From contig OCMG01000002.1 in assembly GCA_900215285.1 (NCBI GenBank), forward strand, positions 62,001 to 126,000: a DNA stretch of 64,000 nucleotides, read 5' to 3'. Made by a program: the position numbers and the translations under genes. This document shows, one piece after another, positions 33,703 through 43,619 of the stretch (its first letter is position 1; each line of letters starts with the position of its first letter). The notes under the pieces were generated by a model. It did no database searches and was not told the DNA's origin. It saw nothing but the letters and a program-made list of their open reading frames with translations. The stretch comes from Ensifer adhaerens. GTDB lineage: Bacteria; Pseudomonadota; Alphaproteobacteria; Rhizobiales; Rhizobiaceae.

Positions 33703-36700
33703 TCAGGCGCCGACCTGCTGTGCTTCTTCGATTTGGACCGCTTCGTCAGTCTTCTGGTCACCCTTCGCGATCATCACATACATGGCCGGAACCACGAAGA
33801 GCGTGAAAAGCGTTCCGATCGTCAGCCCGCTTGCAATGACCAAGCCCATGTTGAAGCGCGAGGCAGCACCCGCCCCTGCCGCCGTGATCAGAGGAATGAC
33901 GCCGAGCACCATGGCTGCGGTGGTCATCAGGATCGGGCGAAGACGAACTTCAGCGGCATGCGCGATGGCCTCCCGCTTGGAGGCACCCTTGAGCCGCATC
34001 TCGTTGGCCACTTCGAGCATCAGGATGCCATGCTTGCTGATGAGGCCCATCAGCGTCACCAGGCCCACCTGCGTGTAGATGTTGATGCTAGCACCGCCAA
34101 TCCCGACACTGATGAAGATCAGCGCGCCGGCGAGCGACATCGGCACCGAGATCAGGATCACGACCGGGTCGCGGAAGCTGTTGAACAGTGCCGCCAGCGA
34201 AAGAAAGATGATGATGACCGCAAGACCGAAGGTCGTGACAAACCCACCCGATTCCGTGATCAGCTGACGGGACTGGCCCCCGTAATCGATGGAATAGCCC
34301 GGAGGCAGTGATTTCGCCGCGAGGTCCTGCAGCGCCTTGATCGCCTCTCCCATCGACACGCCCGGCATGGCCACGCCGGAAATGGTCGCTGCGTTGATCT
34401 GCTGGAAGTGGTTGCGCGATTCCGGCGTTGTCAGAGTCTCGACATGGGCAATCGTTGCCAGTTGGACAGACTCGCCGCTGCTCGTCTTGATATAGTAGTT
34501 CAGAACATCGTTGACGTTCAGGCGGGATGACTGCTGGACCTGCGGGATGACCTTGTAGGAGCGGCCGTCCAGGCTGAAATAGCCGGTATAGTTGCCGCCC
34601 AGCATGGTCGCCAGCGCCCCGCCGATCGTGTTCATGTTCAGCCCGAGTTCGGCCGCCTTGTCACGATCGAAGACGATGCGCGCCTGCGGCTGGTCAAACT
34701 TCAGGTCGTTGTCGAGGAAGATGAACTTGCCGGTCTTCAACGCATCGGTCTTGAACTTCTGCGAAACAGTGTCCAGCTCGGCAAAGTCCTTTGTCGTGGC
34801 GATGACGAACTGTAGGGGCAGACCGTTGCTGCCGGGCAGTGGCGCGGGCTGGAAGGCCACGGTCTTGACCCCGGGCAGACCGTTGAATTCCCCCTGCACT
34901 TCCGTCTGCAACGTCTTGGCGCTCTTCTTGCGCTGATCCCAGGGCTTCAGAACCCAACCGGTAATAGACTGGCCGGGAGTGTCGATCTGGAAGACCAGGT
35001 TGTTTTCCGGACGCTTCTCGAAAATCTCGTAGGTCAGATGCGAATAGAACTCGCGCTGCTTGAGCGTCGCGGTCGGTGCAGAGGTGGTCAGGCCCAGCAC
35101 CACGCCCTGGTCTTCTTCTGGCGCCAGTTCCGACGTCGAGGACGTATAGAGCCAGTAAAGACTTCCGATGACGATCAGGCCGAACGTAGCGACGACCGGA
35201 AGCGAGTTCAGGCTGCCTTCAAGCCAACGCCGGTAACCACGGCTCAGGCGCTCCATCGTGCGGTCGATGAGATGCACGAAGCGTGCCTCGAAACCCTTTC
35301 CGTCACGCGGGATGGGCCGCAACAGGTAGGCGCAGGCCATCGGCGACAGCGTCAATGCAATGAGGGCCGAAACCGTGACGGCACCAGCCAGAGTGAAGGC
35401 AAACTCGGTGAAGAGTGCGCCTGTCAGTCCGCCCTGGAAACCGACCGGAACATAAACAGCGATCAAAACGACGGTCATCGCGACAATCGGGTTGGCCAGT
35501 GCGCGCGCCGCCTCGATTGCCGCATCCAGCGGCTTCATGCCCTCTTCCATATGCCGGTTGACGCCTTCCACCACGATGATCGCGTCGTCGACCACGAGAC
35601 CGATCGCAAGAACCAGTGCGAGCAGCGTGAGAAGGTTGATCGAGAAGCCCAGCATGAGCATCAGCGCGAACGTGCCGATCAGCGACAGCGGGATCGCGAC
35701 GATCGGGATGAGAACGGCGCGCCAGGATCCCAGGAAGAGGAAGACGACGACCGTGACGATGAGACCTGCCTCAATGAGCGTATGCTCCACCTCCTCGATA
35801 GAGCTGTTCACGAACTCCGTGGAGTCGTAGAGAACCTGCCCATGAAGGCCCTGCGGAAGCTGTGCCACGATACCCGGGAAGACTTCCTTGACGGCGTTGA
35901 CCGTCGTCAGGAGGTTCGCGGTAGGGGCAACCTGGATGCCAAGATAGACCGCCTGCTTGCCGTTGAAACTCGTCTCGGAATCGTAGTCGTCGTTGCCGAG
36001 CGTGACATTGGCGACATCGCTAAGGCGGATGATCGCATTGTCGGTCTGCTTGACGACGAGCTTACGATATTCCTCCAGCGAGTGCAGGTTGGAGGACGAT
36101 GTCAGGTTGATCTGGATCAGATTGCCCTTTGTGGTGCCGAGGCCCGAGATGTAGTCGTTGCTGGTGAGAGCCGTAGCGACGTCCGATGCGCTGAGGTCGT
36201 AGGCTGCGAGCTTGATCGGATCGAGCCAGGCACGCAGCGCGAACTTCTTGCCGCCGAGCAACTCGGCCGTCTGGACACCATTCACGGCTTGCAATTTCGG
36301 CTGGACGACGCGGGTCAGGTAGTCCGTCACCTGGTTGGGATTGATGACATCGCTGGTGAAGCCCAGATACATCGCGTCAAGCGTCTGGCCGACCTTGAGG
36401 CTCAGCGTCGGCTGCTGGGCTCCCGTGGGAAGCTGGTTCAGCACCGAGTTCACCTTGGTGCTGATTTCCGTCAACGCCTTGCCCGAATCGTAGTTGAGAC
36501 GCAGGTTGACGGTGATGGTGCTGACCCCGGTCTGGCTCGTCGACGTCATGTAGTCGATGCCGTTGGCTTGGGCGACCGCGTTTTCGAGCGGTGTCGTGAT
36601 GAAGCCGGCAATGATGTCGGAGTCCGCCCCGGCATAGGTCGTCGTGATGGTCACGATGGCGTTCTGCGTCCGGGGATATTGCAGGATTGGCAGCGAGGTC

Positions 36701-36795
36701 ATGGACCGCACGCCGAGAACGAGAATGAACGCGCTCACCACCAATGCGAGTACAGGACGGTGAACGAAGATATCTGTGAAGCGCTTCATGGTCAC
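33703..36795 (-). CDS. RND multidrug efflux permease (HAE1 family)
   Basis: A 1030-aa inner-membrane proton antiporter of the AcrB/MexB type. It has an N-terminal transmembrane helix (ALVVSAFILVLGVRSM), then a periplasmic porter domain, an internal repeat and twelve predicted helices, including GLVVDDAIIVVEGVNRHMEEG with the acidic relay residues. It takes drugs from periplasm or membrane and passes them to the outer-membrane channel. It is the last gene of a minus-strand operon: outer-membrane factor, adaptor, pump, with 3-6 base gaps. Confidence 0.9.
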   Translation of the reverse strand: MTMKRFTDIFVHRPVLALVVSAFILVLGVRSMTSLPILQYPRTQNAIVTITTTYAGADSDIIAGFITTPLENAVAQANGIDYMTSTSQTGVSTITVNLRLNYDSGKALTEISTKVNSVLNQLPTGAQQPTLSLKVGQTLDAMYLGFTSDVINPNQVTDYLTRVVQPKLQAVNGVQTAELLGGKKFALRAWLDPIKLAAYDLSASDVATALTSNDYISGLGTTKGNLIQINLTSSSNLHSLEEYRKLVVKQTDNAIIRLSDVANVTLGNDDYDSETSFNGKQAVYLGIQVAPTANLLTTVNAVKEVFPGIVAQLPQGLHGQVLYDSTEFVNSSIEEVEHTLIEAGLIVTVVVFLFLGSWRAVLIPIVAIPLSLIGTFALMLMLGFSINLLTLLALVLAIGLVVDDAIIVVEGVNRHMEEGMKPLDAAIEAARALANPIVAMTVVLIAVYVPVGFQGGLTGALFTEFAFTLAGAVTVSALIALTLSPMACAYLLRPIPRDGKGFEARFVHLIDRTMERLSRGYRRWLEGSLNSLPVVATFGLIVIGSLYWLYTSSTSELAPEEDQGVVLGLTTSAPTATLKQREFYSHLTYEIFEKRPENNLVFQIDTPGQSITGWVLKPWDQRKKSAKTLQTEVQGEFNGLPGVKTVAFQPAPLPGSNGLPLQFVIATTKDFAELDTVSQKFKTDALKTGKFIFLDNDLKFDQPQARIVFDRDKAAELGLNMNTIGGALATMLGGNYTGYFSLDGRSYKVIPQVQQSSRLNVNDVLNYYIKTSSGESVQLATIAHVETLTTPESRNHFQQINAATISGVAMPGVSMGEAIKALQDLAAKSLPPGYSIDYGGQSRQLITESGGFVTTFGLAVIIIFLSLAALFNSFRDPVVILISVPMSLAGALIFISVGIGGASINIYTQVGLVTLMGLISKHGILMLEVANEMRLKGASKREAIAHAAEVRLRPILMTTAAMVLGVIPLITAAGAGAASRFNMGLVIASGLTIGTLFTLFVVPAMYVMIAKGDQKTDEAVQIEEAQQVGA

Positions 36796-36800
36796 ATATC

Positions 36801-37925
36801 CTAGCGGTCGACGACAGCCGGCGCATTTTCGGCCGGAGGCACTTTGGTGTTGTCGATCACGACGCGGCTGTCATTGCCGAGCTTGATCTGACCTGCGGTG
36901 ACAACCTCATCTCCGACCTTGACGCCTTCCGTGACGGCCACGAAGTCGCCGCGCGTCGCACCGGTCTTGATGAAGCTCTGACGAACTTTCTTTTCCTTGC
37001 CGTCGCCGGATGCGGCCTTGTCGATCACGAAGACGAGGCTGCCATAGGGGTTGTAGACCACGGCAGTCTGGGGCAGCGTTACGAACTGCTGGCTCGAACC
37101 GGCGGCGATTTCCACCTTGCCGAACATACCGGGCAAAAGGGCGCCGTCCATATTCGCAACGGTAGCGCGCACCTGAACATTGCGGGTCGCGGTGTCCACC
37201 TTGGAGTTGATGGCACTGAGCACGCCCTTGAAGACCTTGCCGGGGTAGGCGTCGATCGTCATGTCGATCGACTGGCCAACCTTGAGCTTGCTGATGTTCT
37301 TCTGCGGCAGATACATGTCCACGAACAACTGATCGAGCGCCTGGAGCGTCACGATCGACGTGCCTGCGGTCAGGAACTGACCCAGATCGACTGCGCGAAT
37401 GCCGAGACGACCGGAAAATGGAGCGCGCAGCGTCTTCTGGTCGACCAAGGCCACCTGCTGGGCGACGAGCGCCTGCGCATTCTTCAGGCTGGCCGCGTCG
37501 CTGTCGACGGTAGCCTGGCTGACTGCCTTGATCTTGAGCTGCTCTTCATCTCGGCGCAGCGTGATGGCCAGGTTATCGGCCGTGGCGCGCAGCGAATCGA
37601 GCTTGGCAAGATCATCGGCGGCCGAAAGCGTCAGCAGCGGCTGCCCTTCCTTGACCGTGTCACCGGACTGGAATTCGATCTTGTCGACGATCCCGGAAAC
37701 CTGCAGCGCGAGATCCGCACCCTTGGCCGCCTTCAGGGTACCGACAGCTTCAATCTTGTCCTGCCAGTCGGTCTCCTCAGCAACGGTCGTCGAGACTGTC
37801 TGGGGGGGATTGGCAATACTTGCCATCACCTGCTTGATCATGCCGGCCTTGAAGACCTGAAATCCATACAGTCCGCCCAGCACGATGCCGACGGCAAACA
37901 GCATGATCACCATACGCTTGATCAT
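36801..37925 (-). CDS. RND efflux periplasmic adaptor (membrane fusion protein)
   Basis: A 374-aa HlyD-like adaptor with an N-terminal membrane anchor (about residues 5-22). Barrel-sandwich (lipoyl) halves follow around GIVDKIEFQSGDTVKEGQPL and TLRAPFSGRLGIRAVDLGQFL, with a helical hairpin between them, then beta-barrel and membrane-proximal domains. The start at 37925 begins at the anchor (MIKRMVIML) and has AAGGAC upstream; the longer open frame overlaps the preceding gene. It links pump and channel. Confidence 0.9.
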   Translation of the reverse strand: MIKRMVIMLFAVGIVLGGLYGFQVFKAGMIKQVMASIANPPQTVSTTVAEETDWQDKIEAVGTLKAAKGADLALQVSGIVDKIEFQSGDTVKEGQPLLTLSAADDLAKLDSLRATADNLAITLRRDEEQLKIKAVSQATVDSDAASLKNAQALVAQQVALVDQKTLRAPFSGRLGIRAVDLGQFLTAGTSIVTLQALDQLFVDMYLPQKNISKLKVGQSIDMTIDAYPGKVFKGVLSAINSKVDTATRNVQVRATVANMDGALLPGMFGKVEIAAGSSQQFVTLPQTAVVYNPYGSLVFVIDKAASGDGKEKKVRQSFIKTGATRGDFVAVTEGVKVGDEVVTAGQIKLGNDSRVVIDNTKVPPAENAPAVVDR

Positions 37926-37927
37926 GG

Positions 37928-39538
37928 TCAAAGGTCCTTCTTCTTCTGAGATAGGCTGGAGGTTTCGGCTTGCGTCTTTGCGCCTTGCGCCGTCGCGCTG
38001 TCGGGTCCAGCAAAGTGGCCCGCTTTCTTGCGGGGATAAGCCTTGTCGGTTTCGTCGTTGCGGTTCCACCAACCGCCACCCAGGGATTGGTAGAGCGCAA
38101 CGGTGTCGGTGTAGCGGGCGGCCTGTGCCTTGACCCGCGCGATGACCGCCGTCTGATAGGTCTGCAATGCATTCAGCACAGTCGCGTAATTGACCGCTCC
38201 AGTGGTGTACTGGCTCTGCGCCATGGCGAGACTGGCCTTGGCGGACTGTTCAGCCGCATTCTGGGCCTGCAGGGCATCCGCGTCATACTGAATGGCATGG
38301 AGCGAATCCGCGACGTTCTGGAAGGCGGAGATGACTGTGCTCTTGTAAAGCGCCAGATTGCGCTCGTAGGTCGCAACGCTTGCCTCCTTGTTGTGGAAGA
38401 GCGAGCCGCCGTCCAACAGCTTCTGGCTCACGCTGGCAGCGACACTCCACACGGCCTGGCTCGATGTGAACATGCCGGCAAAGGTCGCGGCGCTGCCACC
38501 ATACTGACCCGAGAGCGTGATCTGCGGCAGCATGCTGGCCACGGAGACGCCGACGCTGGCAGAGGCCTGATGCAGCGTTTCCTCGGCGGCGCGGATATCG
38601 GGGCGCTGACGCACCAGGCTCGACGGCAAGCTGACCGGCAGGTTGCGGGGCAGACGCAGGCTGGCGATATCGACGCTTTCGCCACGATCCTCGTTCGGCA
38701 TCCGCCCGACATAGGCCATGAGCGCGGTTCGCTGCTGCGCCAACTGCTTCTGAAGCGACGGCAAGGATGCCTGGGTCTGCGCAAGGTTCGATTGCTGCGA
38801 CAGGACATCGGAATTCGGCACGGCACCCAGCTCAAACTGTTTCTGGATGCGGGCCAACTGGTCCTTCTGAAGCTTGATGATGCTTTCGGTCGCGTTGATC
38901 TGCGCCCGCAACGAGGCCTCGGTGATGGCCGTGGTGACCACGTTCGCCGACAGCGTGAGAATGGTCGCTTCGAGCTGGAAGCGCTGGTATTCGGCTGCGG
39001 CCATGTTGGCTTCGATCTGCCGGCGCGTGCCGCCAAAGAGATCGAGACCGTAGGAAACCGAGACAGAGGCATTGCTGAGATTGTAGATATAGCCCGGCGT
39101 CTGTCCGGCCGCAGCATTATGGCCCCTCGTCTGCGAATCGCTGAGGCTGACCTGGGGATAGAGCGATGCACCGGAGGCCATGGCCGTTTCCCGCGCGGAA
39201 AGGAGCGCATACTGCGCGGCCTCGACACTCGGATGGTTGCGGATCGCCTCTTCAACGAGAGCATTCAATTGGGGCGATCCGAACATCTTCCACCATTGAC
39301 CGCTGACGTCGCTACCAAGCGAGAATTTCTGGGATCCGCCGCCCGGGACGCCGTTTGTTGCGGCGGCAGGTCGGACTTTCCCTCCTACGGTATAACCAGC
39401 ACCCGCTGGCACATCGGGCGTTGCAAAGTCAGGCCCCACGCTGCAACCGGCGAGCAGAACCGCCGAAGCTAGGCCGAGCACGCCGAGGCCTGGCGCACGC
39501 CGGCGTGAGTATGAGGACAACGAAAGCAACTGGGTCAT
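37928..39538 (-). CDS. RND efflux outer-membrane lipoprotein (NodT/OprM family)
   Basis: A 536-aa outer-membrane channel protein. A signal peptide ends in a lipobox (LLAGC) near residue 31, followed by two repeats of the TolC-type helical barrel (NHPSVEAAQYALLSARE; RPDIRAAEETLHQASASVGV). The ATG at 39538 is chosen; a TTG four codons upstream is possible. It is the first gene of the efflux operon, downstream of a two-palindrome operator and the tetR gene. Confidence 0.85.
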   Translation of the reverse strand: MTQLLSLSSYSRRRAPGLGVLGLASAVLLAGCSVGPDFATPDVPAGAGYTVGGKVRPAAATNGVPGGGSQKFSLGSDVSGQWWKMFGSPQLNALVEEAIRNHPSVEAAQYALLSARETAMASGASLYPQVSLSDSQTRGHNAAAGQTPGYIYNLSNASVSVSYGLDLFGGTRRQIEANMAAAEYQRFQLEATILTLSANVVTTAITEASLRAQINATESIIKLQKDQLARIQKQFELGAVPNSDVLSQQSNLAQTQASLPSLQKQLAQQRTALMAYVGRMPNEDRGESVDIASLRLPRNLPVSLPSSLVRQRPDIRAAEETLHQASASVGVSVASMLPQITLSGQYGGSAATFAGMFTSSQAVWSVAASVSQKLLDGGSLFHNKEASVATYERNLALYKSTVISAFQNVADSLHAIQYDADALQAQNAAEQSAKASLAMAQSQYTTGAVNYATVLNALQTYQTAVIARVKAQAARYTDTVALYQSLGGGWWNRNDETDKAYPRKKAGHFAGPDSATAQGAKTQAETSSLSQKKKDL

Positions 39539-39554
39539 CGAGGCTCGCAAAAAA

Positions 39555-39626
39555 CTAAACGGTTCAGTTTAGCTATCGATGCGCTTGCGAAACGTCAAGA
39601 TTAAATTGAACCGTTCGGTTCGATTT
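39555..39626. promoter_or_regulatory. Two TetR operator-like palindromes before the RND operon
   Basis: CTAAACGGTTCAGTTTAG (39555-39572) is a dyad with perfect six-base arms. A second site at 39603-39626 has arms AAATTGAACC and GGTTCGATTT (nine of ten pairs). The two share the half-site GAACCGTT/AACGGTTC. Paired sites 50 bases apart in front of the outer-membrane gene suggest cooperative repression by the TetR protein encoded next door. Confidence 0.6.
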
Positions 39627-39716
39627 GTACGGGGTACCATGCCGGAGATGAATGCGGCGCGAAGGGCATCAAGAGCAAAATTCGAACACACGCCCCTACC
39701 GGCGCGGCGCGAGCAC

Positions 39717-40322
39717 CTAAGCGTGCGCTATATAGGCGGAAATAAAGATAGACAGGCCGGATTCCATGGACTTGGCCCAGTTTTGCAGCGCCGGTGGCTT
39801 GGAGGAAAGCATCGCCCGCAACGGCAGCGTTCCCACAACAAGACTGAGAAGTTGCGATGCAGCCAAATCGAGGTCGTCTATTTCGAGTATTCCCTTCTCG
39901 ACGCTCTTGCGAAGCAAGGCGGCGACCTGCCGCTCCATCCTCAACGGTCCCGCTTCATAAAATACCTTGCCGATGTTTTCGAAGAGATAGGCCTGTGAAA
40001 TAACGAGACGGTGGAGCGAGACAGTTTCCGGATCCTGGAACATCACTGCAAACCGTCCCGCAAGATCTTGGAGCGCCAGACGGAGATCATCAACGGTTTC
40101 GATTGGCGTGTCACATGCCTTGGTGGGCAGAGCGGAAACCTCCTCCGCAATCAATTGCAACAGAAGGTTGTCCTTGCTTTCAAAATGCGCATAGACCGTC
40201 GCCTTCGAAACGCCTGCCTTACGGGCAACTTCGTCCATGCTTGTGGTGTCGTATCCACGCTCAAAGAACAATCTCCGGGCGGCGCCCAAGATCAACTTTT
40301 GCTTGAGGTCTTCTTGCGTCAC
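39717..40322 (-). CDS. TetR-family regulator of the RND efflux operon
   Basis: A 201-aa TetR repressor with an N-terminal HTH (GYDTTSMDEVARKAGVSKAT, VYAHFESKDNLL) and a C-terminal ligand domain resembling the AcrR/AefR C-terminal type (about residues 85-200). Same strand and 180 bases upstream of the efflux operon, with palindromes in between. Drug binding would release it from the operators. Confidence 0.85.
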   Translation of the reverse strand: MTQEDLKQKLILGAARRLFFERGYDTTSMDEVARKAGVSKATVYAHFESKDNLLLQLIAEEVSALPTKACDTPIETVDDLRLALQDLAGRFAVMFQDPETVSLHRLVISQAYLFENIGKVFYEAGPLRMERQVAALLRKSVEKGILEIDDLDLAASQLLSLVVGTLPLRAMLSSKPPALQNWAKSMESGLSIFISAYIAHA

Positions 40323-40993
40323 AAATGTATTTCCCTCGCCGAGTGCCGGATTACAACGTTTCCTTTTCGGAAAATCTGGCAGTCAACGTTCTCTCAAATT
40401 ATCTGCAGAGGAACAAGGACAAACCTCTCAGGAGACGGAAACCCTGTCCATGCGGCGTCGAACAGCCGGCATGACAGCACCAGAAAGGGTCATTATTGAA
40501 ACTTGATGCCGATAAGGCATCGCCTTCATAACACGCAGGCGTTGCTTCCACTCGAAAATGGGCAAGCCGAGATCGCGCAATGATCTCCTGATCAGAGTTC
40601 GCGCTGTTGCGCTCACCCATCGGACTTGCGCGCGAACTCCGTTCCACAGACGTCGATGCGCCGCGCCGAAGACTTTTTCGCTTGCCTGAGCGAGATGCGG
40701 ATTGAAGGCGCCACGAGCCCCTCTCAGGTCTTGCCGAAAGGCCTCACACGGCTGAGCCCTGAACGCCTAAATTGTTTCAGTGTCTCATGGAAATGCTGAA
40801 ACGATCTATCTCTTTGTTTTGCGCAATTCCGGACGCGAAACCGGTTCCCACTTTCGCTGGAATTGCTCTATGTGTCCGGGTCCGGGAACCCAGCCAAGCA
40901 CCTCGTGCAACGCGATGCTCGTCAACCGCGCCGTTGCCATCGCGCAGTTCGCCGCTTTGGCGCCAACCATTCATGAAACGGGCGAACGCCCGA
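40323..40993. other. 670-base intergenic region with a dispersed repeat
   Basis: No frame here has recognisable similarity; the 82-aa minus frame at 40399-40647 is unconvincing. The tetR promoter should lie at its left end. One copy of a rhizobial-type intergenic repeat occupies about 40797-40870; see the separate entry. Confidence 0.45.
40797..40870. repeat. Rhizobial dispersed intergenic repeat, copy A
   Basis: The segment reading TTTGTTTTGCGCAATTCCGG, then ACGCGAAACCGG, then TCGCTGGAATTGCTCTA matches the style of a very common short palindromic intergenic repeat of Rhizobiaceae, which I recognise from memory. Its two halves can pair (AATTCCGG-like and CTGGAATT). A diverged copy is at 51733-51803 in this window. 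Confidence 0.5.
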
Positions 40994-41617
40994 TCAGGAG
41001 ATCGCAGGCAGCGTTTTCGCCAGGAACGCCCCGGCCTTTTCCGCGCCTTCGGCAGAAATGGTGTGGGGAACACCGGTTAAAATAACCGTCTCCGCCGCGA
41101 CACCGAGTGCCTTCAGCGTCTCGGCCGCCTTGTCGCTCTCTGTCGCAGAGATCACCTGGTCGGCACTGCCATGGATGAGAAGAATGGGTGTCTGACGTGC
41201 TGGCTGAAGTGGAAGCGGCGAGGCAAGCCGGCCGGAGAAGCCGACGAGCGCGCCGACAGGCCACCGGCCGGACGCGACCGCGTCGAGCGCCATGATCGTG
41301 CCCTGCGAGAACCCGACAAAAGCCACCCGGTCCAGCTTCTCGCCGAAGCCGTTCTCCGTGATGATTGCGGAGACAACCGCGTCGAAAGACGGACGTGCGT
41401 CCGCAATGCGCTCGCTTCGATTGGTCTCCGTGACGCCCGCGATGCTGAACCACTGGTAGCCCGCGCCGAAGGAGGATGGGTTGGGCGCATTGGGGGATAC
41501 AAAGATAGCGCCGGGCAGAGCCGCCTTCCAGGCGCTTGCAAGCGGCGCCAGATCGCGGCCGCTGGAGCCGACGCCATGGAGCATGATGACGAGAGTGTCG
41601 GCTGTTGGAGTAGCCAT
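40994..41617 (-). CDS. Alpha/beta hydrolase, phospholipase/carboxylesterase family (MhqD/YpfH-like)
   Basis: A 207-aa cytoplasmic esterase with the catalytic triad visible: Ser104 in GFSQG, Asp in LLIHGSADQV and His in GVPHTIS. The oxyanion region is MLHGVGSSGRD. The start at 41617 is preceded by AGAGGAC. It follows the glutathionyl-hydroquinone reductase gene by 11 bases and is the third gene of a set resembling quinone-detoxification operons, where a homologous esterase (MhqD) is co-induced. Confidence 0.75.
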   Translation of the reverse strand: MATPTADTLVIMLHGVGSSGRDLAPLASAWKAALPGAIFVSPNAPNPSSFGAGYQWFSIAGVTETNRSERIADARPSFDAVVSAIITENGFGEKLDRVAFVGFSQGTIMALDAVASGRWPVGALVGFSGRLASPLPLQPARQTPILLIHGSADQVISATESDKAAETLKALGVAAETVILTGVPHTISAEGAEKAGAFLAKTLPAIS

Positions 41618-41628
41618 CTGTTTGTCCT

Positions 41629-42588
41629 CTATGCCGTTGCGAAGGGGAGCTGCGGGCCGACGGGAATGATCCCGTTTGGGTTGAGCGCCTTGATCGAGTA
41701 ATAGCCGCGCTTGATATGGTCGATATTGACCGTGCCGCGCACGCCGGGGATCGCAAGCACCGTTTCGACATAGCGGCTCAGCGCCGGATAATCGACCAGT
41801 CGGCGCAGATTGCACTTGAAGAGGCCGTGATAGGCCGCATCGAAGCGAACGAGCGTCACGAACAGCCGAACGTCGGCCTCCGTCAGGCGGTCGCCGAACA
41901 GGAAGGGGCCTCCCTTCTGGAGCCGCGTTTCGAGTTCGTCCAGCATTGCAAACACGTCGGCGAAGGCGTCCTCATAAGCCACCTGCGTGGTCGCGAAACC
42001 GGCGCGATAAACGCCGTTGTTCAGCAAAGGGTAGATGCGCTCGTTCAGCGCGTCGATGTCGGCGCGCAGATCCTCCGGGTAGAGGTCCACCGTTTCGTCG
42101 GCGAGAGAGCCGAAGCTGGAGTTCAGCATTCGCAGGATATCGGCGGACTCGTTGTTGACTATGGTGCTCCGTTGCTTGTCGAATAGGACCGGAACCGTGG
42201 CGCGGCCCGTATAGACGGGATCGGCGGCCGTGTAGATCTCGTGGATGAAGCTTGCCCCGTTCAGGTCGTCACGGTTGGAGCCGGGATAGTCGCCGAAGCG
42301 CCAGCCCTGCTCGGACAGCGCCGGCTCGACCACGGAGATCGTAATGACGTCTTCGAGCTTTTTCAGGGCGCGCCCGATCAGCGTGCGCGATGCCCAGGGG
42401 CAGATCAGTGCGACATAGAGATGGTAGCGGCCGGTTTCGGCCTTGAACCCGCCCTCGCCGGTCGGACCGGCTTCACCGCTCGGCGTGATCCAGTTGCGGA
42501 AGCCGGAAATCTGCCGCACGAAACCGCCCTTCGCGTCCGTCGCCTGAACGGGATGCCAGTCGGCTGTCCATTTGCCTTCGACAAGCAT
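41629..42588 (-). CDS. Glutathionyl-hydroquinone reductase (Xi/Omega-type GST)
   Basis: A 319-aa enzyme with the family's CPWA motif (Cys63 in LICPWASRT), a thioredoxin-like N-terminal half (TVPVLFDKQRSTIVNNESADI) and a helical C-terminal half (FLFGDRLTEADVRLFVTLVR). These enzymes reduce S-glutathionyl hydroquinones back to hydroquinones with glutathione. It starts three bases after the CatE-like gene stop, so the two are co-translated. Confidence 0.85.
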   Translation of the reverse strand: MLVEGKWTADWHPVQATDAKGGFVRQISGFRNWITPSGEAGPTGEGGFKAETGRYHLYVALICPWASRTLIGRALKKLEDVITISVVEPALSEQGWRFGDYPGSNRDDLNGASFIHEIYTAADPVYTGRATVPVLFDKQRSTIVNNESADILRMLNSSFGSLADETVDLYPEDLRADIDALNERIYPLLNNGVYRAGFATTQVAYEDAFADVFAMLDELETRLQKGGPFLFGDRLTEADVRLFVTLVRFDAAYHGLFKCNLRRLVDYPALSRYVETVLAIPGVRGTVNIDHIKRGYYSIKALNPNGIIPVGPQLPFATA

Positions 42589-42591
42589 GTC

Positions 42592-43440
42592 TCACTCCTC
42601 GATGTTCTTGGGCGTCTCCGCCGTGACTGTGATTTCGGTGCCCCATGGGTCGACCAGAACCAGCGCGTTGGAACCGTCCCTGCGCCCGTCGGCTCGCGCC
42701 GCGACAGCTTCCAGGATGTCGCGGGACGACACGATCTCGAAATCGGCAAGGCCGGTGCTCGGATAGTTGCGCGTGGCCGCGCCCCGGCTGTTCCAGGTGT
42801 TGGTCGCCAGATGATGATGATAGCCGTTTACGGCGTAGAACGTGCCACCGGGATAGCGCGACGTCACCTCGAAGCCGAGGACGTCCCGGTAGAATGCCTC
42901 CGCAGGCGGCAAGGCGCCCACCTGAAGATGCATGTGACCGACGACTGCCCCTTCGGGGAAACCTCTCCATTCTCCGCTGCCGCTTGCGGCGATGATCGGC
43001 TGGACATCGAGCGGGTCGCTCGGCATGGTGACGAGACCATCTTTCCATTGCCACGTCAGCATCGGCCGATCGGCATAAATCTCGACGCCGTTGCCTTCCG
43101 GATCGGACAGGTAGAGCGCTTCGCTGACGCCATGATCGGATGCGCCCACAACAGGCGTCTGCGATACCATGGCATGCTTGATCCACTGGCCAAGGTCTGC
43201 GCGGGTGGGCAGCAGGAAGGCCGTGTGAAAGAGGCCTGCTTCTCTGGGCGAGCGGCGGCGGGCCGCCGCATCACGCCGCAGTTCTAGAAGGGTCCGTCCC
43301 TCGACGCCGAGTTCCACGCCGGACGCGTCGCCGCGAAGCTGATGGAGGCCGACAGCTTGCTGGTAAAATGCACTCACGCGGTCGAGGTCATTGACGGTCA
43401 AGGTCACCTTGCCGATGCCGGTCCTGGATGTTTGAGCCAT
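42592..43440 (-). CDS. VOC-family ring-cleaving dioxygenase (CatE-like)
   Basis: A 282-aa protein with two vicinal-oxygen-chelate modules. The metal ligands appear as His in GLFHTAFLLP or GHMHLQV and Glu in NGVEIYADRP, with GYHHHLATNTW in the second module. The sequence between (SDHGVSEALYLSDPEGNGVE) is very close to Bacillus CatE-type catechol 2,3-dioxygenases. The ATG at 43440 has GGAGG upstream; a further ATG at 43464 is possible. Its place before the hydroquinone reductase and esterase suggests detoxification of quinones or catechols. Confidence 0.8.
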   Translation of the reverse strand: MAQTSRTGIGKVTLTVNDLDRVSAFYQQAVGLHQLRGDASGVELGVEGRTLLELRRDAAARRRSPREAGLFHTAFLLPTRADLGQWIKHAMVSQTPVVGASDHGVSEALYLSDPEGNGVEIYADRPMLTWQWKDGLVTMPSDPLDVQPIIAASGSGEWRGFPEGAVVGHMHLQVGALPPAEAFYRDVLGFEVTSRYPGGTFYAVNGYHHHLATNTWNSRGAATRNYPSTGLADFEIVSSRDILEAVAARADGRRDGSNALVLVDPWGTEITVTAETPKNIEE

Positions 43441-43619
43441 GGTCTTCTTGCCTCCAATCGACATGTTCGCGCGCCGTCAGTTGCTGATCGGTTTGGACAT
43501 GGAGCGTGCTCGCGTCACCGCCCGTCAGCTTCGGCAAAATCTGAAGCGGACTATGCTCTCTTTTCAGAACGGCGATTACCCCTTCAAGGAGAGAGGGATT
43601 GCTTCCAAATCAGAAGCAA

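Noticed and set aside
35038..36804. A 588-codon plus-strand frame inside the RND pump gene
   Set aside because: Shadow of the pump gene with low-information, charged composition.
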